Below, piece by piece: positions 31,207 through 41,235 of a stretch of DNA of 64,000 bases (position 1 is its first letter; every line of letters starts with the position of its first letter). The notes beneath the pieces were generated by a model. It saw only the letters and a program-made list of their open reading frames with translations. It was not told where the DNA came from and made no database searches. This DNA is from Nothopassalora personata (Eukaryota; Ascomycota; Dothideomycetes; Mycosphaerellales; Mycosphaerellaceae): contig CM066292.1 of NCBI GenBank assembly GCA_033816765.1, positions 3,162,001-3,226,000 on the forward strand. Direction: 5' to 3'. The position numbers and the translations under genes are program-made.

Positions 31207-33066
31207 TCAAGCAGCAGCCGCAACAGCGATGGTCTGGTGGCGTTCGTTGTTCAAGACTCGCTCAAGGACGCCGTGTGCGCCCTCAGTCCTGAGCTGCTCA
31301 CGGACCTCGGTCAAACCGAGCTGCTCGTCAGTCCAGATTGGCTCAACGGCTGGAGCGTCCTTCTCGCCAACACCGAGAAAGCCGCCCTCGGCAGCCCACT
31401 CAGAAGTGCGCTTGAGGCCAAGTTCATCCCAGACACTCTCAAGAGATGCAACAAGGTGATCACGGAACTCCTTGACGTGGCCTGGAGTTGGCGTGATACG
31501 GAGACGCTCCTGGCCGACTGGGACAGTCGGATAGTTGATCGCCTGCACATAGATCTGGTGCTTCTCTAAAAGTAAATCGGATGCCTTCTTGGCAAGCTCA
31601 GCATTTCCAACCAGAACCGGAATGATGTGCGACGGGTTGGGAATGACTGGGATGTCACGCTCTGCAAGCACAGACTTGACAGCTCTGGTGTGAAGCTGCT
31701 GCAAACGGCGGTCTCCTTGATAGCTCATCTGGTACTCAATCGCTGCCTGAGCACCAGCCATAGTCGCGGGTGGCAGAGAAGTCGTGAAGATGAATCCTGG
31801 AGCAAGCGAACGGATCGTGTCCACCATCTTCGCAGATCCGGCGATGTAACCCCCAACGCACCCGTAAGCCTTACCAAGAGTTCCAGTGATGATATCGATG
31901 CGGTCCTGAACAGTGCCCTTGGGGTTCCCGCCGTTCGCATAATTTTCGTAATCCAAGTGCTCGGCCACACCAGCACCGTTTGGCCCATACATGCCGACTG
32001 CATGGACTTCATCCAGAAAGGTGATTGCGCCATACTTCTCAGCCAAGTCGCAAATCTCCTCGATTGGTCCAATGCTGCCACACATGCTGTACACACTCTC
32101 AAAAGCAATGATCTTCGGCACATCTGCGGGCAGTGAAGCCAGCTTGTTCTCCAGATCCACAACGTCATTATGCTTGAAGACCAACTTCTTCGCGCCGGAG
32201 TGGCGAATGCCTTGAATCATCGATGCGTGGTTCATGCTGTCGCTGAGAATGACACAATTCGGGAACTTGCTGCCCAGCGTCGCGAGCGTTGCATCATTCG
32301 CCACATAGCACGAGGAGAAGACCAAAGCAGCCTCTTTCGCGTGAAGCTTCGCGCAGGTCGCCTCCAAGCCCATTGCATGCTGATTGTGTCCCGAGATGTT
32401 GCGTGTGCCGCCTGCTCCTGATCCGTACATGTCCAAAGTCTCGTGCATCTTCTTCAGAACCTGCGGGTTGCGCCCCATCCCAAGATAGTCGTTCGAGCAC
32501 CATACATCGACACGCTCGTGTCGCTCGCCCATGTGGGCTCGCGGGAATTCTTGCGCCAATCTGTTGATGTTGTTGAAGTAGCGGTACGACTTGTCCTTGT
32601 GCTTCTTGTCCAACTCTTTCTGGTAGAATTCCTCATAGTTGAAATGGGAAGCCCTTGGCGGTGGCGGCGGGGTGGCGAGGTGCTGGCTCGCAGCTGAAGT
32701 CGGAGCACTCACGGGTTTGGCATTCGGTGGGGAGAAATGCTCGCGGCGGACGTGGCGAACATCGACGGCTTGGGCTTCGTTTGGTCGAGAAGTGTGCAAG
32801 TTGGCACGCGGGACCTTGGCGCGGTATGCTCGAGAACCGCCGAAAGCACCAGCCAGAGCAGCATTGCCACTGCGAGCGCTTTGAACAGTCAACGCCTTGC
32901 CCATGACTGGGCAGCGGCGGGCGATGATCTGCAAGTTGCTCATGGCACCGCCGCCTGGTGCTGGCTGCTGCATGGAGGTGCTCGTCGACATGGAGCGGAG
33001 CGTCGCCGGCGACGTCTTGTTCAAGAACGGGCACATGGCCCTCGATTGACGGAGTAGAAGCTCCAT
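31207..33066 (-). CDS. HEM1: 5-aminolevulinate synthase, mitochondrial, 619 aa
   Basis: Intronless. Catalyses glycine + succinyl-CoA to 5-aminolevulinate with pyridoxal phosphate, the first step of heme synthesis in the mitochondrial matrix. A long presequence (about 140 residues, Arg/Ser/Ala-rich) carries two Cys-Pro heme-regulatory motifs, AMCPFLNK and RRCPVMGK. The catalytic core starts [20 protein letters not shown]. Motifs: [63 protein letters not shown], and the PLP lysine in [13 protein letters not shown]. Length and order equal those of other fungal enzymes. The heme motifs suggest feedback on import or stability by heme. Confidence 0.96.
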   Translation of the reverse strand: MELLLRQSRAMCPFLNKTSPATLRSMSTSTSMQQPAPGGGAMSNLQIIARRCPVMGKALTVQSARSGNAALAGAFGGSRAYRAKVPRANLHTSRPNEAQAVDVRHVRREHFSPPNAKPVSAPTSAASQHLATPPPPPRASHFNYEEFYQKELDKKHKDKSYRYFNNINRLAQEFPRAHMGERHERVDVWCSNDYLGMGRNPQVLKKMHETLDMYGSGAGGTRNISGHNQHAMGLEATCAKLHAKEAALVFSSCYVANDATLATLGSKFPNCVILSDSMNHASMIQGIRHSGAKKLVFKHNDVVDLENKLASLPADVPKIIAFESVYSMCGSIGPIEEICDLAEKYGAITFLDEVHAVGMYGPNGAGVAEHLDYENYANGGNPKGTVQDRIDIITGTLGKAYGCVGGYIAGSAKMVDTIRSLAPGFIFTTSLPPATMAGAQAAIEYQMSYQGDRRLQQLHTRAVKSVLAERDIPVIPNPSHIIPVLVGNAELAKKASDLLLEKHQIYVQAINYPTVPVGQERLRITPTPGHVKEFRDHLVASLESVWDELGLKRTSEWAAEGGFLGVGEKDAPAVEPIWTDEQLGLTEVREQLRTEGAHGVLERVLNNERHQTIAVAAAA

Positions 33067-34053
33067 AGTTGCGTTGTTCGAGATCGCGTGTCGTTGCTGT
33101 CAGGAGTAGAGACGCCAATGGCAGTCAGTGGTGGAGCGTAGAGAGACAGAACCCAAGACCAAGAATCGGGAACCGAGTGAGTGGATGGTGCGGTGCGCAT
33201 TTGAATCATCAGCCTACACTAGAATTACTTTATGCGGCGCCCGGCATCTCCTGTGCTCTTTCAGGACTTGGCCGAGCGAGCGTCACCTAAAACTCGGCTG
33301 TGGGGAGCAGTAGCGGCAGTAGTGTCATCAGACGACACGAGATTGGTCACTTCTCCTCTTCTACAGTACAGTAGTACTGTATCACTTCGTCTTCGTGCTA
33401 GCCAAAGTACCGCTCTGTAGCACCTTGACTGGGTCGATCAAGTGTGAACCTTGTCAGGTGGCGCACCCATCAACCATCACCTCGGCTATGTCGGCCATCC
33501 ACGAGAACAGGACCGATAGTTCTAGCAAGCATCTCCGCACGTCGGCTGTAGGGCTGAGGGAGGGACAGCGGTGTGATTTGGATGGGTGTGATTAGCCAGT
33601 ACTGTATCTATAGCGGACATGAGGCACGGATGGCTGATAAGGGTCCATCTTCCCATGGGTACACTAGTGTAATAATAAGCAAAGAGCTGCAGCATGCATT
33701 ACATGAGCAGAGAGCCATAATCCAGCCGACAATAAATAGTAAGAGACAGCGTGCAAAGCATAAGAGAAAAATGGCCCCGCCTTGCAGGACGAACATGACC
33801 GTAAGTAAGCTTTGGGCCACGCAAACAAAGGACCGCGACATTCACTATACATTACACTCTCTCACAGTACCTTTCTTCGGCAGTGCCGTCAACCAAGTTT
33901 CGGGATTCGGAAGTCTACTCGAGGTCGGTATTGCAATGCCACAATGCCTCAACTCCGAGCGGACGCTTTATTGTTACATATTCAGCTACAGCTGCCATAT
34001 TGCTACCACGTTTGTCATGCCACGTGTCGAGGTCGACACACCAGAATTGTAAC
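33067..34053. other. Divergent intergenic region, no supported gene
   Basis: 987 bp between HEM1 (minus) and a membrane-protein gene (plus). Several plus-strand open frames exist but lack recognisable sequence. It should hold the HEM1 promoter; no element was identified with confidence. Confidence 0.45.
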
Positions 34054-34644
34054 ATGGAGCTGCCCATCTTCATCCTCGCCACCATTCCATTCATACAGTT
34101 GTCCCTAATCTCTACCCTCCTCTTCACAGCAGGTATCTACCCCGTTACCCACCCATTTCTCTCCATCCAAACTAACCATCACCCCACAGGAATCGCCTGG
34201 TCCTTTAACATCTGGACCCTCCCCATAATAAAACTCAACCCCTCCACCACTGCCATCTCCCAACTCCTCGAAATCGGCCGAATCGGCGGCAAAACTCTCG
34301 ACCCTGCCAACATCATCGTCGCCCTCGTCCTCGTCCTCACGTCAGTCATACAAGCACAGTATCCTGAATTCGCGATCGCGACTTCTTGGAAAGTTCCAGC
34401 CCTGGCGAGCTTTATTCTCTTTCAGGTGGCATGGTGGGAGAGGCTTACGATCTTTCCGCTGGAGAGGGCGGCGATTGCAACGAAGGAGAGGTTGGAGGCG
34501 GAGAAAAAGTCCGAGGGTACGTGGATGCCAAGGCGGGAGAGGGAGGAGTTCCATGGGCTGGTGGATCGGTGGGGTGTTAGGCATCTGGGGAGGGCTACGC
34601 CGCCGCTTGTTGCGGTAGTAATGTTGGTTGTGTGGCGGGGGTAG
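34054..34644 (+). CDS. Small four-helix membrane protein, DUF1772/anthrone oxygenase-like, 177 aa
   Basis: Exons 34054-34132 and 34190-34644. The 57-nt intron (GTATCT..AACTAACC..CCACAG) is a multiple of three without a stop, so unspliced reading would add 19 false residues. Splicing joins LLFTAG to IAWSFNIWTLPII, making one clean membrane helix. Predicted helices: residues about 5-27 and 28-42, 70-90 (NIIVALVLVLTSVIQ), 102-122 (PALASFILFQVAWWERL), 160-176. The pattern (AG near the end of helix 1, a long cytosolic stretch KERLEAEKKSEGTWMPRRER, a last short helix) fits the DUF1772 family, some of which oxygenate anthrones. No polyketide synthase is nearby, so the role is open. Confidence 0.6.
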   Translation: MELPIFILATIPFIQLSLISTLLFTAGIYPVTHPFLSIQTNHHPTGIAWSFNIWTLPIIKLNPSTTAISQLLEIGRIGGKTLDPANIIVALVLVLTSVIQAQYPEFAIATSWKVPALASFILFQVAWWERLTIFPLERAAIATKERLEAEKKSEGTWMPRREREEFHGLVDRWGVRHLGRATPPLVAVVMLVVWRG

Positions 34645-34780
34645 CGGTGGCATGTTCTGCATGCGTGCGGCCGGGACCATGATCTTGAAGGTCCAGGGAA
34701 GCTGGAGATCAGCCGGCACTTCAGACATATGTTAGGTCCGGCATTGTCCTGAGTTGATGATAGGAGTTTGCCCGAAATGA

Positions 34781-37093
34781 TCACTCGTCTTCAGCATCAG
34801 TGTCAGGGTCTGGGTTTATCTCTGGCATTTCGAAGTCGCTTCCATCAGTGTCAGCATCGAGCCCAGCCTCCTTGCTCGAGCCAGCCACGGCGGTGGAGTC
34901 CAGGTTATCAGCAGGTAGCACCATCGTCATTGTAGTCTCCTCCATTGTGACATCTCTAGAAGCAGGTGTCTCGACGATGGTAGTCTGGTGAAGGCCATCC
35001 TTTATAACCCGCTCGGACTCCGGTGCGGCATAGGAGATGCTCTCAGCCAATGTGGATGGTCGAAGTCGCTTAGCAGACGTAGACATATCGGTCTCATCTG
35101 CTGCAGCTCGCTTGCCTTTGACTGCCGTGCACTCTTGCATGGAGCTGATCGATGCTTGAGCGCCAGGATCAGCGTGATCGATTTCTTTCTCTTCGTTCAT
35201 GCCTTCGTCGTCTCCTTGATCATGGTCATCTTCACTCTCACCATCTTCTTCATCGTCATCACCATTCGCAAGCTCATCTTCATTCTCATCGTATTGTTGA
35301 GATTTTATGCGCCCAGTATGGATGAAGGGCATTCGTGGTCGGAGCAAGGCCTCGACTTCGGATATATGTGCAAATTCGCGGGCCAAGATCGGCATCAAGC
35401 TGGCCTGTCCACGTGCAGTCTTTGTCCCGGACACTGAATTCATCACGCTCGCTATGAGAAGCTTTTGACTTCGGGTCAGAACAGCAGTGCGGTCGATCTG
35501 TGCCCGGGTCTGAGGAGCGATGCAAGCGGAGTCCAGTCTGATAAGAGCTGTCTCGAGCAGATGTTCTGCAGCTTCCTCCAGGGACGCAAGATTTGTAGGA
35601 TGAGACTGTGACGAGTCTGACCCAGCAAGACCGAGCTGCTGCTTGATTCCAGTGGATGTGCCGTTGGTCGCATTTGAGGAGGAGCCGCCGCTGTCAGGAA
35701 TAAGTTCTTTGCAGCAGGACTTGAACACTGCTAGGAGCTCAGAGACGTCTTCCTTCGACAGTGACGGACCGAAAGACTCTAGTGCCGTGTCGAAAAGATG
35801 GTAAAGTGCAATCCGCAGGTTATCGAACTGAGACTCTGCCTTGAAGACCCACAGAGCTTGGTCGACGATGCTCTGTGTGTACGAGAGTGATTGCTTGCCG
35901 AAGCGATCAAGTAGAGTAATGCAGAGCTCCGCAGCCGCGGCATGGATGTCAGGAAGCACTGCGAAAAGTGCGTCACGTTCTTCTTTGGCGATCTCGTTGT
36001 TGAGTTTGACGAAGTCATTCTTGCCAGATCGCGGCACAGTCACAGAAAACAGTCTGGTCAAGAGGTCGAAGATCAGGCCTACAGGCACCGCAACAGATCC
36101 TGCTGTGCCTCCCTCGATGTGAGATCCGATCATTTGGAGCAATATCATGATTCTCTCGCTGCCGGCATAGACACCCTTCCATGGCTTCAACCCCGCAGCG
36201 TCGACTTCTCGCGATTGCAGCTCCACGTTGCCTCCTTTCAAGATAAGATGACCAGGCACTGACGGCTCGATGCCGGCCACAGATTGCCAGTCCTCTTGGA
36301 ATGTTCGCAGCACACGATCGCAAGTCGAGTGCGCAGCATGCACAGCTGATCGAATAGTCTCATCCCACTTCTCGCTCGCGCCTTGCTTGGGAGCGCAGTG
36401 ATGTAGTGCCACCAGTAGACGACGTGCTGCAGTCTGATGTGCTTGGGTGTATTGCACAACTGCGTTGGAAGCTCCCGACGAAAGGATGATGGCCAGGAAA
36501 GATCGTAATTTGGCCTCGTTCGTTCGGAAAATGGTCGGATGTCTTGGTACCAGAGTGATGAACGATTCCAGTACTGTCTCGAGTTCGCTAGCAGAGCAAC
36601 GCCTGTTCTCCATGTTGGCCAGGCATGTAGGGACGAATGCTGTCAGTGCTGGGGTCGTGATCTCGCGGACGATGTTGGAGTAGTCCCATGTGAGCATGAA
36701 GATCCTTGTCAGGGTCAGGACAATCAGGCTGCGGGTGGTCGCAGGATCGGGCTTCTTGAGCATGGCCAGCAGACTTCGGACCCATGGATTGCATTTGCTC
36801 AGAACTTCAAGACCTCCAGCTTCGATGGTGGCTTTGGTCAGGATCACGGCAGACCATCTTCCTTCGATTGTGCGGGCTTGCAGCAGTGTCGTTAATTGTG
36901 TATTGAATTGCTTGAGTGCGCCTGTTTCCTCCGTTGTTCGCTTCGATTCTGCAGGTGCGGACAAGAGCTGTCTGCAGTTCCATATTGATCCTGCGATTCG
37001 GGGAGCAATCTTGGGCAGCTCATCCACGGGTGTGGACGAGATGCGATATGTCAAGGCCTTCAGCGCGCCCGCTGAGGCTGCTGTTTGCGCCAT
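34781..37093 (-). CDS. RIX1: Pre-rRNA-processing protein Rix1 (PELP1 family), 770 aa
   Basis: Intronless; starts at the ATG at 37093 (MAQTAASAGALKALTYRIS). The frame stays open far upstream, but that part is antisense to YPP1 and unlike Rix1. Rix1 with Ipi1/Ipi3 forms a complex that acts on the pre-60S particle for ITS2 processing and Rea1 recruitment in the nucleolus and nucleoplasm. The N-terminal alpha-helical RIX1 domain spans about residues 1-200 (WSAVILTKATIEAGGLEVL, PWVRSLLAML). Helical repeats follow. The last 170 residues are strongly acidic and disordered (NGDDDEEDGESEDDHDQGDD) with a basic KRAAADETDMSTSAKRLRP nuclear signal. Confidence 0.92.
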   Translation of the reverse strand: MAQTAASAGALKALTYRISSTPVDELPKIAPRIAGSIWNCRQLLSAPAESKRTTEETGALKQFNTQLTTLLQARTIEGRWSAVILTKATIEAGGLEVLSKCNPWVRSLLAMLKKPDPATTRSLIVLTLTRIFMLTWDYSNIVREITTPALTAFVPTCLANMENRRCSASELETVLESFITLVPRHPTIFRTNEAKLRSFLAIILSSGASNAVVQYTQAHQTAARRLLVALHHCAPKQGASEKWDETIRSAVHAAHSTCDRVLRTFQEDWQSVAGIEPSVPGHLILKGGNVELQSREVDAAGLKPWKGVYAGSERIMILLQMIGSHIEGGTAGSVAVPVGLIFDLLTRLFSVTVPRSGKNDFVKLNNEIAKEERDALFAVLPDIHAAAAELCITLLDRFGKQSLSYTQSIVDQALWVFKAESQFDNLRIALYHLFDTALESFGPSLSKEDVSELLAVFKSCCKELIPDSGGSSSNATNGTSTGIKQQLGLAGSDSSQSHPTNLASLEEAAEHLLETALIRLDSACIAPQTRAQIDRTAVLTRSQKLLIASVMNSVSGTKTARGQASLMPILAREFAHISEVEALLRPRMPFIHTGRIKSQQYDENEDELANGDDDEEDGESEDDHDQGDDEGMNEEKEIDHADPGAQASISSMQECTAVKGKRAAADETDMSTSAKRLRPSTLAESISYAAPESERVIKDGLHQTTIVETPASRDVTMEETTMTMVLPADNLDSTAVAGSSKEAGLDADTDGSDFEMPEINPDPDTDAEDE

Positions 37094-37382
37094 TGCGCGT
37101 TGACTGTACGCGATGTTGATGTTGCCTCGTCGAGATGGGATCGAGATGTGTTTTTTTTTTGGAGGAAGCGGCTTGATCGGCCGAGTGTCCCGCGGGATGC
37201 CGCATTTCAGGATGACGCTCGCGCAACACGTTCCTGAATCATTTGATTTGATCTGATCTGTGCGGCCTGTCACTTCTTGCATCCCGTACCACAAGAGGCT
37301 GCAGCAGCAACTACACGACGTACGACCACGAAGATGAGGCTGCGATAGACACGGAAGTCCCGCGACAGGACCCAATGCAACG
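37094..37382. promoter_or_regulatory. Shared divergent promoter, RIX1 / YPP1
   Basis: 289 bp between divergent starts, with a T10 run (37141-37152 region) in the RIX1 leader. A minimal upstream ORF, ATG CAA CGA TGA (37375-37386), overlaps the YPP1 start codon as ATGA, which may lower YPP1 translation. Confidence 0.55.
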
Positions 37383-40300
37383 ATGAGCATGAGCGTGCAC
37401 AAGACGGCCAAGGCGGAGAAGGGAGCACGATACATTGGTCTGCTGGACACGGCGCTGTGCAATGGCCGCTGGAGTGAGATAGCGGAACGGGCGCGTAAGG
37501 TAGAAAAGCATGCGCCAGATCGGCAGTGTATGTAATGGTATCTGATACACTCAGAAACACCAGAAACACCAGAAACACGACCGGTTGCAAGCATACTGAC
37601 ACGCACGCTACCAGGCCTCACTCTTGCTGCTCGGGCTGAAGCGCAAGTCGTCGACGCATCGCACCGAGCAGCGTCTGCCCCTTCGGCGACGTCAGTGAGC
37701 GTCCACGGCCTCGGCGAACTCGCTGCTCGCTTGTCGGAAGCCATATCTACGGCAGGGCAAAGCCACCCGGACGATGCATTCGTGGCCAGGACTTGTGTGG
37801 CCGAGATACACTGGTTGAGGGAAGCACCCCTGGAAGCTCTCGCTGCCTTGGCGGATACCTCCCAGTCGACGGCCGTCGCAACTCCCAAAGATACTCCAGG
37901 CCCGCTTGGGTGGTTGGAAGTCTGCCAAGTGAAGAACACCTTCATCAAGGCGTCGTGTCTGGAGTCAAGTGGGCAACACAGTGAAGCGAGGGCAACGTAC
38001 CAGTCGGCTGTGTCGCGGACACCAGCATATCGTACGCCGGAGCTCAGAAGGTGGACAGAACGACTACTGGCAAAGGCATGCATATACAGCGTCAAGAAGA
38101 TCCCCGCTCCTTCATTGGGACATCTGGCGGAGGCATACCTGGCATTCAGGGCATGGGGCGATTTCTGGCAGCGGGCCCCTGCTGCATCTCCGAGCCCCAA
38201 CACACCTCTGGATATTCCGCGACGCCAGGTATGGAAAGCATACTATGACCTACTTTCCGCACTTCTACAGCGGGGCCTCGTGCACGCTCCCGATGCCAAT
38301 GTGACACTTCTCCCGGCTGACGATCTGTTGATGAACTCCCGAATACCTGCCAAGCGTCGACAGCGGGACGAGGTGAAGCGCATCGAGGCCAGCTATGAGA
38401 CGCTGCTCATTGCAGAGACACAGTTCCCAAAGGCCAGTCAGACGAACCAAGAGGTTGAAGAGTGGACTCAGCAAGTCATGTCAAATTGGACTGTGTTCTG
38501 CGGCTCTTCGTGGACCGATGCCGAGCTTGGCACTGGTGGCAAACGGGCTGTCTCTCGCAACACCTTGGCCATACTTTACAGAGCTGCGATGAAGACATTT
38601 CATTCCACGCCTATCCTGCGTCAACTGTTCACTGTGCATGCTGCACTCGGCGAGTTTGAGCTTGCCCTACATGCATTCGACAGCTACATGGAGATCGTGG
38701 ACAAGGGTAAAGCACGCGCTGAGAAGACGGGAAAGCATGAGATCGGCTTTGACAGCGACGAGACTGCCATGTTGACTGCTGCTGAAGCTGTCAGGATACT
38801 GTGTCGATACGGCGACCGGGAGCAAGCCGAGAAGGCGAGGGACATTGCGCAGTCCATGGAAAAGTGGCTTAACCAACAACGGCCGGACAGTTCACAAGCG
38901 GCGCAAACGAACGGCGATCGGTACGCTGCACGACCCGCAAGTCAGCCTACTTCCTCGCTACTCAGCCCGAAGACTTTGGGTGCTACATACCGGGCTATTG
39001 GCATTAGTCAAGCTCACTGGGCACAGCTGACTTACGAGTCCGAAACAAGACGATCGTTGCTGGCTGAGGCGCAGAAAGATCTACGTCGGGCACAGCGGGC
39101 TGACCCTCACGATATAGAAACAGCTCACGCACTAGCTCTTGTGCTGGCAGAACTGCGCGATGTACCCGCAGCGCTCGACACGCTACGTGGCGCGATAGAG
39201 AACAGAGATGACTCCGAAGCAACCAACGGAAACCTCAGCTCAGCAGCCCAAATCGATCGCGAGAAGCGATTACTACCCCTGTGGCATCTGCTCGCGTTGT
39301 GTCTCACGGCCGAGGACGAGTTCGAAGCAGCTGCGCAGATGTGCGAAGCAGCTTTTAAGCAGTTCGGTGATGCTCAGAAACTGTTTGGTGCAGGCTCGAG
39401 ATCGACTCTGGATGTTTCGGACAGATCAGAAACAGCCTCTGGAGCTGGGCAAGGGCTTGTCGATCTCATGGAGGGCTTCGAGAAAGAGACGATGGTTCAG
39501 ATCAAGATGACACAGATCATGCTGTCTGAGCTCATGGAGGGTGCTGAAGAGGCTGCCGATCTGACGGACGAGCTGATCAGTCTTTATTCGAGGCTCTTCG
39601 GCAATCCCACTCAGATCGCTGCAGAGATCGTGGCAAACCCTTCAGCTACAGCAGCGTCTCACGCTCCTGCAAGATTTGGTGACACGCTGAGGAGTATCAC
39701 GGGTAGCATCCGGTCCCGATCCCGATCCGCCAGATCACGACGAGGTAGTGCGGCAGCAGACACAGTACGTCAGAGATCTGTCGCTTCAGAAAAGGACAAC
39801 TTGGCAGTCCCAGGTCGGAACAGAGCAGCGACAACGAACGGGCAGCTTGACGGTCCACCGATCGCGATCACAATTATCAATGAAAATGGCGAAGCTGATG
39901 AGAGACCACACCACAAGCATCATCTGCCTCATCTACCCTTCCATGGGCTCGGCCACCGTAGTGGCAGCATACGGTCGAAAAGTCCTGGTCGAAGCATACC
40001 CGACGAGAAGACGAAAGAATCCTTGAACGAGAAGCAAGACCCGACACCTCAAGCAGCCGTAGGGAATCATCAACAACCGGATCAGCCACTTGATCGTATC
40101 GCCCATACAACATCTCCCGATGACTTGCCTCCGCCGCCTGGACACGCTGATCAGCCACCTGTTCAAGATGTGCGTTTGCCCGCACCGCATCCTGCATCGT
40201 CTTCCACCTTTTCTGAACCACAATTGACGTCCATACATGATCGAAGGCACAAGGTCAGCGTGCTGGTACAAGCATGGCTGTTCAGCGCAGAGCTGTATAT

Positions 40301-41084
40301 AAGGGCCGACAGTTTTGACGACGCGGAGAGCTTGATCAATGACGCTAGGAGGCTGACAGAGTCGCTTGAGCTCGAGCTTGCCAACTCCGAGGAAGGGTCG
40401 ACAGCTCGTCGCTTATACCACAAAGGGTGGGGTGGCAGCAAGAGTATCGACAACCTTTGGGCTGAAGTGTGGTCAACAGTAAGTCATGCACGACTTGAGT
40501 CGAATCGAGCTAACGAGAAGCAGCAAGCACATCTAGCCCAAATCCGAGAGCAGCCTTACGAAGCAATGGATGCCTACGAACAGGCGCTTGCACACTTCCC
40601 AGACCATGCAGCCAGCATCATCGGGCTGTCCAATTTGCTTATGGACATCTACGAGGAGAAGCTGCCGGCCGAAGCACCGCCCGCACCTCTCCAGACACCA
40701 CTAGCATCAACTTCCGGCTCACTGATCGCGGAGGTCAGACCACCTCTCACCAGACCAAATTCTTCATCAACTTTACCCTCACAACGGAACTCTGTCATTG
40801 TCGAGGCAGAATCCGTCGAGATCAGAACACGCAACATTAACCCTTCGCCAGCGGAGCTCAACCGTCTCGCCGCACGAGACAGAGCTTATATGCTCCTAGC
40901 CGACATCAGCAAACAAGGTGCCGGATGGGACGACTCCGAAGCTTGGCTCACTCTCGCCCGTGCTCACGAACTCAGCCGTGAAATCGGAAAGGCCAAGCAA
41001 GCTCTATGGTGGGTTGTTGAGCTTGAGAACAACAGACCGATCAGACCGTGGAAAGACGTTACCCCGGGCGGATATACCCTGTAA
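37383..41084 (+). CDS. YPP1: Cargo-transport/PI4-kinase scaffold protein Ypp1 (TTC7 family), 1189 aa
   Basis: Three exons: 37383-37527, 37615-40478, 40524-41084. Intron 1 (87 nt) joins the N-terminus (RYIGLLDTALCNGRWSEIAE, KHAPDRQ) to CLTLAARAEAQVV. Intron 2 (45 nt, GTAAGT..GAGCTAACG..AGCAG) is a multiple of three and stop-free, so it is easily missed. Removing it puts EVWST next to QAHLAQI. Ypp1 recruits the PI 4-kinase Stt4 to the plasma membrane with Efr3. The chain is built of TPR-like helices (AWLTLARAHELSREIGKAKQ, AMDAYEQALAHFPDHAASII). Between about residues 640 and 800 lies a disordered Ser/Arg/His-rich insert (RSRSARSRRGS, HHKHHLPHLPFHGLGH). Three 9-bp CAGAAACAC repeats sit in intron 1. 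Confidence 0.92.
37552..37578 (+). repeat. Three tandem 9-bp repeats (CAGAAACAC) in YPP1 intron 1
   Basis: Three perfect head-to-tail copies inside the 87-nt intron. Confidence 0.9.
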
Positions 41085-41235
41085 TTTGAAGACTCACCAA
41101 GTTGTGGTAATGCTGCTTCGTTTTGTCCACATGCATATGTTATTGATAACCTTTCGCGCGGTGTGGTGCTCCTGCTATCTCCAACACCTTCGATCACAGA
41201 CATACGCCCGTCTCAACAACCCCTCCCTCCGTCCG

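Noticed and set aside
37094..38203. 370-codon open extension upstream of RIX1 on the minus strand
   Set aside because: It is antisense to the YPP1 coding region, its sequence is unlike Rix1 proteins, and the ATG at 37093 gives the usual N-terminus.
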